From a virus: 49,354 nt of DNA. This document shows positions 17,134 through 24,317 of this stretch, in pieces. The notes under the pieces are model-generated. The model did not search any database. It saw nothing but the letters and a program-made list of their open reading frames with translations, and was not told where the DNA came from. Location: positions 1 to 49,354 of IMG/VR virus record IMGVR_UViG_3300021093_004399, one strand, 5' to 3'. The position numbers and the translations under genes were made by a program. Position 1 is the first letter of the stretch; each line of letters begins with the position of its first letter.

Positions 17134-17162
17134 ATTATATAATCTAAGTTAAAATTTGTCAA
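17134..17162 (-). promoter_or_regulatory. Consensus sigma70 promoter
   Basis: TTGACA (17162-17157) and TATAAT (17139-17134) are separated by exactly 17 bases, a perfect match on the minus strand. It drives the entericidin and lipoprotein genes. The -35 box lies inside the last codons of the upstream gene. Confidence 0.85.
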
Positions 17163-17748
17163 CCACTGTCCATTCGTTTCTGATCACACACCCAACTATT
17201 TCCCATTGTTTGAGTGCATTGGTTTTTGGATCAATATCAGATTCTAAAAAATATCTACACACAGTACCTTTGTGTTCAAACGGGCCAGGTGCGTTTGGAT
17301 GTGGCTTGAGTTCGCTCAGTTTAAATGTGTCGTTTTTGACTAATCCTTTCCGCAATTGTGGAATTTGAAAATCGTTACAATACAAGGTCTGACTTGATTG
17401 TATAGCAGCACCTTGTATGCGTTCTAGGATTTTGATCCTGCCAACCTGAATGGCCTGACTGCATATTTGATCCGTACTGTCAGTTAGTAGCCCGCGACTT
17501 TCGCCTCTCGCATCATGCCATTTGTTGCCAATTCGGGCACGAAACAATATAGAACATGTCTGCGTGTCACCAATGGTTTTGACAAATTTTTGAAAATCAG
17601 CAATTTCGCGAATTTCAGCAGTTGATTGATTAGCTGTCACTGACTCTTGGTAACATTCAGCCAATACCAGTCCAGGAAAAGCCAAAACAATCATTAGCGT
17701 TTTTAACGCTCTTCTGATTCTTGTTTGATTTGTTGTTCTCTGTCCCAT
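17149..17748 (-). CDS. Secreted protein of unknown function (199 aa)
   Basis: Start taken at ATG 17748 (MGQRTTNQTR). A basic N-region and hydrophobic core (LKTLMIVLAFPGLVLA) form a signal peptide, with cleavage before ECYQ. The mature part has several Cys residues (in TQTCSIL, DQICSQA, LYCNDF, TVCRYF and VGCVIR), consistent with periplasmic disulphides. It overlaps the preceding lipoprotein gene by 46 bp. No family recognised. Confidence 0.6.
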   Translation of the reverse strand: MGQRTTNQTRIRRALKTLMIVLAFPGLVLAECYQESVTANQSTAEIREIADFQKFVKTIGDTQTCSILFRARIGNKWHDARGESRGLLTDSTDQICSQAIQVGRIKILERIQGAAIQSSQTLYCNDFQIPQLRKGLVKNDTFKLSELKPHPNAPGPFEHKGTVCRYFLESDIDPKTNALKQWEIVGCVIRNEWTVVDKF

Positions 17749-18059
17749 ATTGCACAATTTTGTATCAATTGATTTTGTGAAAATCTTATTAAGGCCTCGT
17801 GTTTGCCTGCCATACCTTCGCCACTGTCCTGGTCAGTGCCATGATAGGCATTGGCTACCATGCCAGCAATACTAGTCATTTGAAATGCCAACTTCAATCT
17901 GTCTAAATGACTGTATTTCTGACTTTCCAAAAATTGATATTGTTGTTGTCTATTTTTACAATCAATTTTATAGTGATTGAGTTCTTGATAGCTCATTCTT
18001 TCGGGGGTAGCACAAGCCACTTGAAAAAGACAGGCAGCAATCACTAGAGTTTTTTTCAT
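17703..18059 (-). CDS. Small lipoprotein
   Basis: Start at ATG 18059, behind AAAGGA and overlapping the previous stop as ATGA. Signal MKKTLVIAACLFQVAC ends in a VAC lipobox. The 118-aa chain is polar with a Q-rich helix, one moderately hydrophobic segment (SIAGMVANAY) and further cysteines. Part of a run of three exported proteins (17149, 17703, 18056), none of known function. Confidence 0.6.
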   Translation of the reverse strand: MKKTLVIAACLFQVACATPERMSYQELNHYKIDCKNRQQQYQFLESQKYSHLDRLKLAFQMTSIAGMVANAYHGTDQDSGEGMAGKHEALIRFSQNQLIQNCAIWDREQQIKQESEER

Positions 18060-18268
18060 TTGCATTCCTTTTGTAACTGCCAGTACATTCTTCGTAAACT
18101 TTTACGAGCTTCGTAATCATCGTCGCTTAGCCGAGTCTCGGCACGAGCAATGAAAGCTTCTTGGCGCTGTTTATTGTAACAATCAGCAAACCATGTAGTG
18201 GTATCTGGCACGTGTCTGGTGGCACAGGATGTTAAAAACATCAAACCAAACAGGCAAAAATATTTCAT
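18056..18268 (-). CDS. Small lipoprotein (70 aa)
   Basis: Signal peptide MKYFCLFGLMFLTSC with a clear LTSC lipobox, then a charged helical chain with Cys near WFADCYN and at the C-terminus (QKECK). ATGA overlaps link it to genes on both sides. Likely anchored in the envelope of the infected cell. No family recognised. Confidence 0.6.
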   Translation of the reverse strand: MKYFCLFGLMFLTSCATRHVPDTTTWFADCYNKQRQEAFIARAETRLSDDDYEARKSLRRMYWQLQKECK

Positions 18269-18420
18269 CGTTGTTTGCGTGGAGTTACTGCAGATTTAAA
18301 CACCATTATTGCAGTGGTCTCATCACAACCAGCGTTTCGTTGAATATATTTGACTGCATCCCGAGTGTTAAGTTGTAGAACGTAAACAGCTTCGTCGGCA
18401 AATCGTTGTGCTTGAGTCAT
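18265..18420 (-). CDS. Small helical phage protein (51 aa)
   Basis: ATG at 18420 preceded by AAGGAG, and a TGA that overlaps the next ATG. The product starts MTQAQRFADEAVYVLQLN and continues as an amphipathic helix with AGCDETTAIMV and a basic end (PRKQR). The codon pattern and coupling support a real gene. The layout is helix-turn-helix-like but weak. Confidence 0.55.
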   Translation of the reverse strand: MTQAQRFADEAVYVLQLNTRDAVKYIQRNAGCDETTAIMVFKSAVTPRKQR

Positions 18421-18429
18421 TGTTTCTCC

Positions 18430-18798
18430 TTACCAAGATGAATTGTAAAAAACTTTAAGTCCAGTAAAAAGCTCTGCGCGAGCTTTGCGTATAAATTCTA
18501 AATCTTGTTCGCGATAATAATCATCGCTATCACTACCAAAGAAAAAACCAGAAGTAGATGGGAGCTTGACATTTTTAACATCCTCCTCTAAACGTTCTAG
18601 ATCTTCCCATGAGAGTTCTAATTCTATACCGTTGAACATAGGATCTGCGCTAGGTTCAGTATTTCTACTGCGCCATAACTGCTCCATCCAACCATGCAGA
18701 TTGGGATGTTTACGCCAGTAGGCAATTTCTCGTTGTGCTCCTGTACCCCACTCTTCGTTAGCTTTAGCAGCAGCGTAAGCGTACATATCTAAACCCAT
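18430..18798 (-). CDS. Conserved phage hypothetical protein (MGLDMYAYA family)
   Basis: The N-terminus MGLDMYAYA and the following YWRKHPNLHGWMEQLW are characteristic of a small protein family found in many phages and some bacteria; its function is unknown. The 122-aa chain is acidic and soluble. It is the first gene after the promoter at 18829-18857, with GGAGACG just upstream of the ATG. Confidence 0.7.
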   Translation of the reverse strand: MGLDMYAYAAAKANEEWGTGAQREIAYWRKHPNLHGWMEQLWRSRNTEPSADPMFNGIELELSWEDLERLEEDVKNVKLPSTSGFFFGSDSDDYYREQDLEFIRKARAELFTGLKVFYNSSW

Positions 18799-18828
18799 TT
18801 ACGTCTCCAAAAATTACAAAGTTAAGTT

Positions 18829-18857
18829 ATTATACCCAATAATGGTATTTTAGTCAA
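18829..18857 (-). promoter_or_regulatory. Near-consensus sigma70 promoter
   Basis: TTGACT (18857-18852), 17 bases, TATAAT (18834-18829) on the minus strand, about 30 bases before the 18430-18798 start. The -35 box overlaps the end of the 18850 gene. Confidence 0.75.
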
Positions 18858-19137
18858 CTCGTTCTCGTGATTTGAGTTTGACCACAGTTAATTTAGTATT
18901 TTTACCAACCGGCGGTGGATCGTTTAGTTTATCACCAAATTCGCGTCCAACATAGTATTCGCACAAACGATGACGGCACATGGTAGGCACATCTTCGAAT
19001 CCTGGATCTAGTAAAAATTGATAGGGACTACGACCCCAAGTTGAATTTTTGAGAAAGTTAAAATATGCTCTGCGATGATCCTTGTTAGACGGATCAAATA
19101 CTGTGGCGGGTCTACAATTTAACAATAATTTGTTCAC
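18850..19137 (-). CDS. Phage hypothetical protein (95 aa)
   Basis: Starts with GTG at 19137 (MNKLLLNCRPATVF) behind TAGGA. Contains the aromatic block FNFLKNSTWGRSPYQF and PTMCRHRLCEYYVG, with three cysteines that could bind a metal. A similar layout is common in T4-like aquatic phages, but no function is known. It follows the terminator at 19182. Confidence 0.55.
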   Translation of the reverse strand: MNKLLLNCRPATVFDPSNKDHRRAYFNFLKNSTWGRSPYQFLLDPGFEDVPTMCRHRLCEYYVGREFGDKLNDPPPVGKNTKLTVVKLKSRERVD

Positions 19138-19181
19138 TGTATATCCTAGAAAAAGTTAATAAGGTGTTTATAGTAACACAT

Positions 19182-19208
19182 AAAAAAAGCCCTGTCAACC
19201 AGGGCTTT
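19182..19208 (-). terminator. Rho-independent terminator
   Basis: A 9-bp stem, AAAGCCCTG (19186-19194) with CAGGGCTTT (19200-19208), five-base loop, followed by a T tract on the minus strand. It ends the phasin-like transcript. Confidence 0.9.
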
Positions 19209-19235
19209 GAATCTTGCTATTTGAGCAACTAGTGT

Positions 19236-19454
19236 TTACTTTTTAGCAACAGTTTGCTTGGGTATAAAGCTGGTTGCTGATTCAGCAACAGTTTTGGTAA
19301 TATCAGTTGTCACTGCTACTACAGTTTTGGTCCATGTGGCCTGAGCATCTACCAAAGTTTCAAACCCGGAACGAATTTCTTCGTTTGGAATATGAGAAAA
19401 AACAGCTTTGGTTTGTTTGGCCGCATTGTCTACTAGAGTTTCAACATTGTACAT
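19236..19454 (-). CDS. Phasin-like small helical protein
   Basis: A 72-residue protein, ATG at 19454 behind GGAG. The sequence is one long amphipathic helix pattern (MYNVETLVDNAAKQTKAVF, then GFETLVDAQATWTKTVV) similar to the helical core of phasins, which coat polyhydroxyalkanoate granules. It is shorter than host phasins. It is monocistronic, with its own terminator at 19182-19208. The phasin assignment rests on pattern only. Confidence 0.5.
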   Translation of the reverse strand: MYNVETLVDNAAKQTKAVFSHIPNEEIRSGFETLVDAQATWTKTVVAVTTDITKTVAESATSFIPKQTVAKK

Positions 19455-19587
19455 TACTATCTCCTATAATTAATGTATGGTTACTATACTATAATTTATG
19501 CGGTGGTGCAACATAAAATATGCTCATTTAATGATTTTGTTTCACCTTTTTGTAAACTAAATATTTTTAATTTTCAAGGAGATCCAA
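19455..19587. promoter_or_regulatory. Divergent intergenic region with control signals
   Basis: This 133-bp gap separates the minus-strand phasin-like gene from the only plus-strand pair. It has ATAGGAG for the minus gene and AAGGAGATCC for the plus gene, plus several TATAAT-like hexamers near 19463-19496. No -35 box stands out, so the promoters cannot be placed firmly. Confidence 0.4.
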
Positions 19588-19971
19588 ATGGAATTAATTA
19601 TTCTATCAGTAGTAGTAATTGGTGTTTTAGGTTTGTTTTTATGGCGGGATCGTAAATTTGAAGAAAATGGCTCACATCCATTGGACGGTGCCACAAAATC
19701 AAACGAACCGTGGCCGTTTCCAACAGCTCGTCCGACCGAGCTAACAACAAAACCAGATGGAATCGGACACGAAAGCGATCCTACATCAACCAACATTCTT
19801 GATGTAAACAAGGATGGAAAAGTTGATATCAAGGATGCAGTAGCAGCAGCTGAGATTGTGGTTGAAAAAACCAAAAAAACAGCAGCTAAAACCAAAGCGG
19901 TGGCAAAAGCCACTGCGACCAAAGTAAAGACTGCTGCTAAAAAAACAGCCGCAAAAAAACCTAAAAAGTAA
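19588..19971 (+). CDS. Membrane-anchored EF-hand protein with histone H1-like tail
   Basis: A 127-aa plus-strand protein in three parts. Residues 3-19 form a membrane helix. Residues 72-83 are a textbook EF-hand/dockerin loop (D-V-N-K-D-G-K-V-D-I-K-D, with ligands at 1, 3, 5, 7, 9 and 12). Residues 93-127 are Lys/Ala-rich (KKTKKTAAKTKAV and similar), like bacterial histone H1 tails that bind DNA. Strong AAGGAG upstream. The combination suggests a calcium-responsive link between membrane and DNA or polyanion; this is inference. Confidence 0.7.
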   Translation: MELIILSVVVIGVLGLFLWRDRKFEENGSHPLDGATKSNEPWPFPTARPTELTTKPDGIGHESDPTSTNILDVNKDGKVDIKDAVAAAEIVVEKTKKTAAKTKAVAKATATKVKTAAKKTAAKKPKK

Positions 19972-19973
19972 TA

Positions 19974-21059
19974 ATGCTTTACTCAAGCGTCGGAGTCTAT
20001 TACGACTCCGACTCTGTTCGATACCATTTTTCTCAATTTAAACAATTGAAACCATTGCAGGATTGTGTAAGTTATAACAATCTCGACGAATTTCTATGTT
20101 CTCAGTGTACAATCAAAATAGCCGGTTTGCATGTTCCTTATCCTTTTCATAAAAATTTCGAGACTCAAGTTGAAAAATTAAGTGCTGAATCCGATCACGT
20201 CTTTATAATTGCAACTGAGTTGCACCCTGAAATTGCTGCATTTATTCAAACAACTGACCACAAAAATATAACCTATTATATCTGCGGATTTTTAAATTTT
20301 GAGTTGCATCATGCACAAGTTAAACAGTTTATGGATTGGTTCGAGACCAGCACATACTTTTATAAGCACTGGTTACCAGAGATTTTATCAAGACTGCACC
20401 CATACCAGTTCAAATATAGAGCCTTTGATATTTTACTAGGACGTAAAAAACTACATAGAGACGAACTGTTTAGGCATTACCAACTACGACCCAGCATTGG
20501 AATAGTTACTTACTTTAATGATCACAATACTCAATTGGGGGACAATCCAGATCAATGGATTTGGGAACATACTGGAGTAAAAATTGATCAAAAACCTGAA
20601 TGGACAGTTGATCCTGTAAACTATTACGGTCATCAAATGGGTTTAAGTCAAATTATTCCTATAAATGTTTATAATCAAACTGCATATAGTGTAGTAGCAG
20701 AAACATGCTTTCATGACAACTTTGCTTTTTTTACAGAAAAAACCAGCAAACCTATAATAGGTCGAAGATTATTTGTTATGTTTGCAGGAAGAAATTATAT
20801 GGCTAACCTACGCCGCTTAGGGTTTAAAACATTTGATAGTGTCATTGACGAAAGCTACGATCAAGAATATGATGCCTTGGTTAGATGGAGAATGGCTTGG
20901 GAACAAATGGTATGGCTTGCTGATCAACCACAAGATCAAATACTAGAACAAATACGCCCAATTGTGGAACATAATTTTCAACATTTAATGACTACAAATT
21001 GGGCAGACAATTTTAGACAGGAGTTAGAGCAAGACTTTGCTCGTGTAACTGCTGGCTAG
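19974..21059 (+). CDS. Glycosyltransferase-like phage protein (361 aa)
   Basis: Starts two bases after the H1-tail gene on the plus strand, so the two are probably co-transcribed. The C-terminal region has FFTEKTSKPIIGRRLFVMF followed by LGFKTFDSVIDESYD, a pattern seen in phage proteins and similar to the donor-binding EKT-x-KP motif of fucosyltransferase-like enzymes. The N-terminal half is unrecognised. Its end overlaps the minus-strand uvdE gene by 47 bp. The substrate may be a surface glycan; this is uncertain. Confidence 0.6.
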   Translation: MLYSSVGVYYDSDSVRYHFSQFKQLKPLQDCVSYNNLDEFLCSQCTIKIAGLHVPYPFHKNFETQVEKLSAESDHVFIIATELHPEIAAFIQTTDHKNITYYICGFLNFELHHAQVKQFMDWFETSTYFYKHWLPEILSRLHPYQFKYRAFDILLGRKKLHRDELFRHYQLRPSIGIVTYFNDHNTQLGDNPDQWIWEHTGVKIDQKPEWTVDPVNYYGHQMGLSQIIPINVYNQTAYSVVAETCFHDNFAFFTEKTSKPIIGRRLFVMFAGRNYMANLRRLGFKTFDSVIDESYDQEYDALVRWRMAWEQMVWLADQPQDQILEQIRPIVEHNFQHLMTTNWADNFRQELEQDFARVTAG

Positions 21060-22038
21060 CCAGATTTTTACCTTTGGCCTCAACCATGATATCAGCCCAA
21101 TCGCTGTGCTCTAATGCCCACTTGTTGCATGCTTGGTTCCAAGCAAAATCACTGTGCGCTCGCAGTTTTTGTTTCTTGTACCCTGCTGCTAAGAGAGCGG
21201 CAAGATCAGGGCGTACATGTGGGTCATGATCCACCAACACATCTTCCCGGCTAATACTGTAATGAACAACAGGGCGAATACCACGCCAGCTGTCGCAAAT
21301 CCTCTTGATACGATCGTCTCTATGGTCAATGTATTCTCCGGTGGCAATCCAATGATGGTGTAGGTCTAACACCAAAGCGACGTCTGCAGCCAATTCGAGG
21401 CTGGCTTCAAGCCCCCAGGACATTTCATCGTTTTCGATTGTGATGCAGTTTCTTGCTTCGGGACTGAGTCTGCTGAGCGCCGCACGGATTCCGGCTGGAC
21501 CGCGTTTACCCGAGATGTGGACATTGATCTTAAAGTCCTGGAACGAAGCGCCATAGCCCATCCATCTTGCCATATCTGCATGATATTCAAACTCCTCTAT
21601 ACTTCTCGTTACAATGTTGTCGTTTTCGCTGGCCAACACACAGAATTGTCCAGGATGGAAACTGAGCCTTACATCTAATCGGCGTGCAGTTTTGCCAATT
21701 GGCGCGAATATCTTTTCTAAATGTAGTTGTACATCTGCCTGTTGCCACCAAGCTTTCCAATCTTTTTCTGTATAACCTTGCAACATTTCACTACCTAATC
21801 GAACCATTCTACGCTCGGCAGGTAGAGTGGCCACACGTTCAATCATTTTAACCGCAGCAGCAGCATTGTGATTCATAATGTCCCATTGGCGCTGCTCGGC
21901 CTCGCCAGGATGTTCACGCAACCAACGCATGGTAGTGCTACGCCCGTTGAGATCTCGGTCCTTGGCATTTACCTTCATGCCGCCACACTCGCTGGGGTCA
22001 TTCAACCATTTGCAGGCAAAGCCAATACGTTTGATCAT
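21013..22038 (-). CDS. uvdE: UV damage endonuclease UvdE
   Basis: TIM-barrel metal-dependent endonuclease that nicks 5' of UV photoproducts. Family motifs are present: RLSFHPGQFCVLAS, NVHISGKRG, ITIENDE and VLDLHHHW, which supply metal-binding His, Glu and Asp residues. The 341-aa length fits UVDE/UvsE proteins. Photoproduct repair suits a phage of sunlit water. The 3' end converges on and overlaps the plus-strand glycosyltransferase-like gene. Confidence 0.92.
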   Translation of the reverse strand: MIKRIGFACKWLNDPSECGGMKVNAKDRDLNGRSTTMRWLREHPGEAEQRQWDIMNHNAAAAVKMIERVATLPAERRMVRLGSEMLQGYTEKDWKAWWQQADVQLHLEKIFAPIGKTARRLDVRLSFHPGQFCVLASENDNIVTRSIEEFEYHADMARWMGYGASFQDFKINVHISGKRGPAGIRAALSRLSPEARNCITIENDEMSWGLEASLELAADVALVLDLHHHWIATGEYIDHRDDRIKRICDSWRGIRPVVHYSISREDVLVDHDPHVRPDLAALLAAGYKKQKLRAHSDFAWNQACNKWALEHSDWADIMVEAKGKNLASQQLHEQSLALTPV

Positions 22039-22283
22039 GAATTCCTTATTACATACATGGTTAGTCCTGCGTCTCTATCTACTATAACACAATCGTTAGG
22101 ATATTTACGATATATTTCTTTTAATTCACTGGTGTATTTGTTTTTTGCTTTTTTGATCACTGATTCAATCACTACCATTTTGTTTGCCAATTTGGTCACG
22201 CGACCCAGCATAAGTTTGTTTGACTGTGGATAAGCAACATAATCATTGATAGTTATTTCTTTCCCAAGAGCGTCATTATGCAT
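22035..22283 (-). CDS. Phage hypothetical protein (82 aa)
   Basis: Start at ATG 22283 (MHNDALGKEITIND), one base after the upstream stop. Contains DYVAYPQSNKLMLGRVTKL, a beta-rich start like a small SH3/KOW-type fold, then a basic helix and IVDRDAG. The pattern is common in T4-like aquatic phages. Function unknown. It overlaps the uvdE start by four bases. Confidence 0.6.
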   Translation of the reverse strand: MHNDALGKEITINDYVAYPQSNKLMLGRVTKLANKMVVIESVIKKAKNKYTSELKEIYRKYPNDCVIVDRDAGLTMYVIRNS

Positions 22284-22284
22284 A

Positions 22285-22473
22285 TCAATTTCCAATTTTA
22301 TTATAACATTCTAAACAAACAGCATTTTGCGGTCCGCCCATTCCGCGAATCATTCGTCTACACTCTTGACAACAAATTACAGCCGCAGAATAGATGTATC
22401 CCTTTTTGCATTCATATAAGGGTTCCCATGCGCCATCGGGTGTTTGATTGTATCCCAAGATTTCTTCATTCAT
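22285..22473 (-). CDS. Small CxxC/CxxC zinc-ribbon protein (62 aa)
   Basis: Contains ICCQECRRMI, then GMGGPQNAVCLECYN, a four-cysteine zinc ribbon with the same GP spacing as the 7921-8136 product. First gene behind the promoter-like element at 22480-22507. Probably binds zinc and may contact nucleic acid or protein; no defined function. Confidence 0.6.
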   Translation of the reverse strand: MNEEILGYNQTPDGAWEPLYECKKGYIYSAAVICCQECRRMIRGMGGPQNAVCLECYNKIGN

Positions 22474-22479
22474 GGTATA

Positions 22480-22507
22480 ATAATAGCAGTTATTGAATTA
22501 AAGTCAA
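22480..22507 (-). promoter_or_regulatory. Possible sigma70 promoter
   Basis: TTGACT (22507-22502), 16 bases, TATTAT (22485-22480) on the minus strand, just before the zinc-ribbon gene at 22285-22473. The -10 is one base off consensus and the spacer is short. Confidence 0.45.
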
Positions 22508-22821
22508 TTACACATCATGGCAATATGTGTTGCAAACACCGCATGTTTCTCTCGAATCCGAATGGTCAATCGATTGTCTCTGACATCGGTGTTACCCATA
22601 TACCATGCCCAATCCCAACCTTGACGTCCAATCCATTCTTCCATAAACGGACGATAATGATCATTTGGATCAGCACTCTCTATTTGGATCCATGTGGCTC
22701 CAACGTCGTACCACCTAGCATCACTGTATCCAACTGCCACATTGCCCTTGGGCCACTTGACACTTATTTCCACGTAAGGTATAAAATGCCACCAAATTTT
22801 TTCAATTAAAGGAACAATCAT
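22504..22821 (-). CDS. Phage hypothetical protein (105 aa)
   Basis: A soluble, tryptophan-rich protein (MIVPLIEKIWWHFIPYVEI, later GWDWAWYMGN) ending in LTIRIREKHAVFATHIAM. That last segment resembles the F-x-F-x(4)-DA-x-x-F-x-LRW ending of several neighbours. ATGA overlap with the upstream gene. No function known. Confidence 0.55.
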   Translation of the reverse strand: MIVPLIEKIWWHFIPYVEISVKWPKGNVAVGYSDARWYDVGATWIQIESADPNDHYRPFMEEWIGRQGWDWAWYMGNTDVRDNRLTIRIREKHAVFATHIAMMCN

Positions 22822-23081
22822 GCGAACCTTAAGGCAAATTCAGTAGCAATCTTTTCGTCTTTGAAAATAAACAGAGTATCCTGGTCCTCTAGCTGGTCAC
22901 TGTCCCCCAAACTGTAACAGTTGTAATATAACCAGTCGTCGCCGTTAAGCCAATGATTGATCTCTCCGTCCTTGCCTCCATATCGTACAGATCCTGTACC
23001 GGCATTAGCTTTAAGCCAAGTTTCTATTTCATCATGCTGCTTGCTCATTTTTTTGTATGGTACTTTTACTTTACTTGGCAT
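22818..23081 (-). CDS. Small LRW-tail family protein (87 aa)
   Basis: Start at ATG 23081, which overlaps the upstream stop as TAATG (MPSKVKVPYKKMSK). The C-terminus LFIFKDEKIATEFALRF matches the family ending described for 23081-23290 and others. The N-terminal part is polar with WLNGDDWLYYN. Function unknown; part of a coupled cluster of small genes. Confidence 0.55.
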   Translation of the reverse strand: MPSKVKVPYKKMSKQHDEIETWLKANAGTGSVRYGGKDGEINHWLNGDDWLYYNCYSLGDSDQLEDQDTLFIFKDEKIATEFALRFA

Positions 23082-23290
23082 TATCCGCCCCACCTTAACA
23101 AAAACAGCGTTGCATCTTGTTCTCGTTTAAAAACAAAATATAGTCCATTGTTCCTCCAAGAACCTCGTTCAAAGTTGTCAATACAATAGGCTTCAAGACG
23201 ACAGGCTTGTTCCCAGGCATCCGGTTCAGGCAACATTCTGAATTGATGCGGCCAATGGCGTTTGTTATAGGTTGCATGATAATTCATCAT
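23081..23290 (-). CDS. Small LRW-tail family protein (69 aa)
   Basis: Start at ATG 23290 behind AAGGATACT (MMNYHATYNKRHWPHQF). It ends YFVFKREQDATLFLLRWGG, the clearest example of the shared ending (beta strand, then DA-x-x-F-LLRW). A compact alpha/beta fold is likely. Tightly packed with neighbours of similar design; role unknown. Confidence 0.6.
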   Translation of the reverse strand: MMNYHATYNKRHWPHQFRMLPEPDAWEQACRLEAYCIDNFERGSWRNNGLYFVFKREQDATLFLLRWGG

Positions 23291-23645
23291 AGTATCCTTC
23301 AACTACCACCCATCCTAGCTTTTTAAAATCTTCATGAATTTCATCAGTTATGTAACTTTCGTTTACGAATCCATTAAATTTACTTTCCTCATCAGGAAGC
23401 CCTCTGATACCCGAACAGTACCAATCCATGTAATTACCTTCACAACGAAGGTCCGCTACTAATCCGCCGGCACTACGCCAGGAGCAGGACCATGTTTCAT
23501 CTTTGAGGACAGGCATGAGTTCCAGTTTTTTAAATGCATTGTTACATAGTGCAGCATAGACATTTTGTGCATAAGATTCCGACGCTCTTACTTTGTCAAC
23601 GAACCATCTCGCATCTTTCATGTCGCGTTCTAAATTGTGCTCCAT
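23265..23645 (-). CDS. Phage hypothetical protein (126 aa)
   Basis: Start at ATG 23645 through a TAATG overlap (MEHNLERDMKDARWFVDKV). It has ETWSCSWRSAGGLVADLR and YMDWYCSGI, a tryptophan- and cysteine-containing core seen in other phage genomes, with a polar C-terminal helix (DEIHEDFKKLGWVVVEG). No function known. The TAATG coupling and length make the gene secure. Confidence 0.6.
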   Translation of the reverse strand: MEHNLERDMKDARWFVDKVRASESYAQNVYAALCNNAFKKLELMPVLKDETWSCSWRSAGGLVADLRCEGNYMDWYCSGIRGLPDEESKFNGFVNESYITDEIHEDFKKLGWVVVEGYYDELSCNL

Positions 23646-23884
23646 TAGGCGTCCCATCTCAACAAGAAATTACTAGCGTCTGCTACGTCGTCAATGACTA
23701 CCACCATGCCTTGCTGATGCGTTCTGCCCTTGGGTAAACATTCGTCCATCCAGGCATAAATTTCTTTTTGGTTATCAGTCCACCAACGGTAATCTGCAAT
23801 AATGATATAATGATGCGGCATGTCATCATCAAACGGCCCTGTTGCAATAAATCTACCTTTGTCAGAAGGAAAAACTACGCTCAC
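23645..23884 (-). CDS. Small LRW-tail family protein (79 aa)
   Basis: Begins MSVVFPSDKGRF and ends VVVIDDVADASNFLLRWDA, the shared family tail. The middle is aromatic (PHHYIIIADYRWWTDNQ). Overlaps the upstream C-x-C family gene by four bases (ATGA). Function unknown. Confidence 0.6.
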   Translation of the reverse strand: MSVVFPSDKGRFIATGPFDDDMPHHYIIIADYRWWTDNQKEIYAWMDECLPKGRTHQQGMVVVIDDVADASNFLLRWDA

Positions 23885-24057
23885 GGTTTTTTAATTTTTA
23901 ACAAACAAAATGATTTGAATTTTTTCTCTGCCCAAATTTCACGGTTTTTCATACATTCTTCATAAGTGGCATATTCTTTGGTGTATACAAATTTTATCTT
24001 TTCTTCAGGCTCAAGCCATAACTGAACGCTTAGTAGCCAAACCGTAATAATTTCCAT
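23881..24057 (-). CDS. Small hydrophobic-start C-x(15)-C family protein (58 aa)
   Basis: Start at ATG 24057 behind AAGGAG. MEIITVWLLSVQLW gives the hydrophobic start, followed by EYATYEECMKN, fifteen residues between the two cysteines, and a basic end. It matches the layout of the genes at 2044, 2224, 3664, 8731 and 43836, though without the C-T pair. Function unknown. Confidence 0.55.
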   Translation of the reverse strand: MEIITVWLLSVQLWLEPEEKIKFVYTKEYATYEECMKNREIWAEKKFKSFCLLKIKKP

Positions 24058-24058
24058 T

Positions 24059-24316
24059 TTAGTCACTCCTTAATATTTCAAAAGTCCATTCAGGACCGGT
24101 AAAATCAACATCAAACCATAAATGATTGTCTTGATCTAGCCAAACTGTAAAACCTTTCATGGAAAAAAAGTCAACTGCCAGTTGTTTAAATTTAATTTCA
24201 TTAAAGTCAGGGATAAGTGTTTTTTGCTTTTTCTGTATTTTGTGAAGTTCGTTAATATAATTTTCCATTACATGATCACTGAACCATACGGGTCCATCTC
24301 TAAAACGAAATTTCAT
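24059..24316 (-). CDS. Phage hypothetical protein (85 aa)
   Basis: Soluble, with MKFRFRDGPVWFSDHVMEN at the start, a basic helix (LHKIQKKQKT) and WLDQDNHLWFDVDF near the end. Good codon pattern and a one-base gap to the upstream LRW-tail gene. No family recognised. Confidence 0.55.
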   Translation of the reverse strand: MKFRFRDGPVWFSDHVMENYINELHKIQKKQKTLIPDFNEIKFKQLAVDFFSMKGFTVWLDQDNHLWFDVDFTGPEWTFEILRSD

Positions 24317-24317
24317 A

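Noticed and set aside
19167-19198. TTGACA in the loop of a terminator, with TATAAA downstream
   Set aside because: The spacer is 20 bases and the -35 is inside a stable hairpin, so it is unlikely to be a working promoter.
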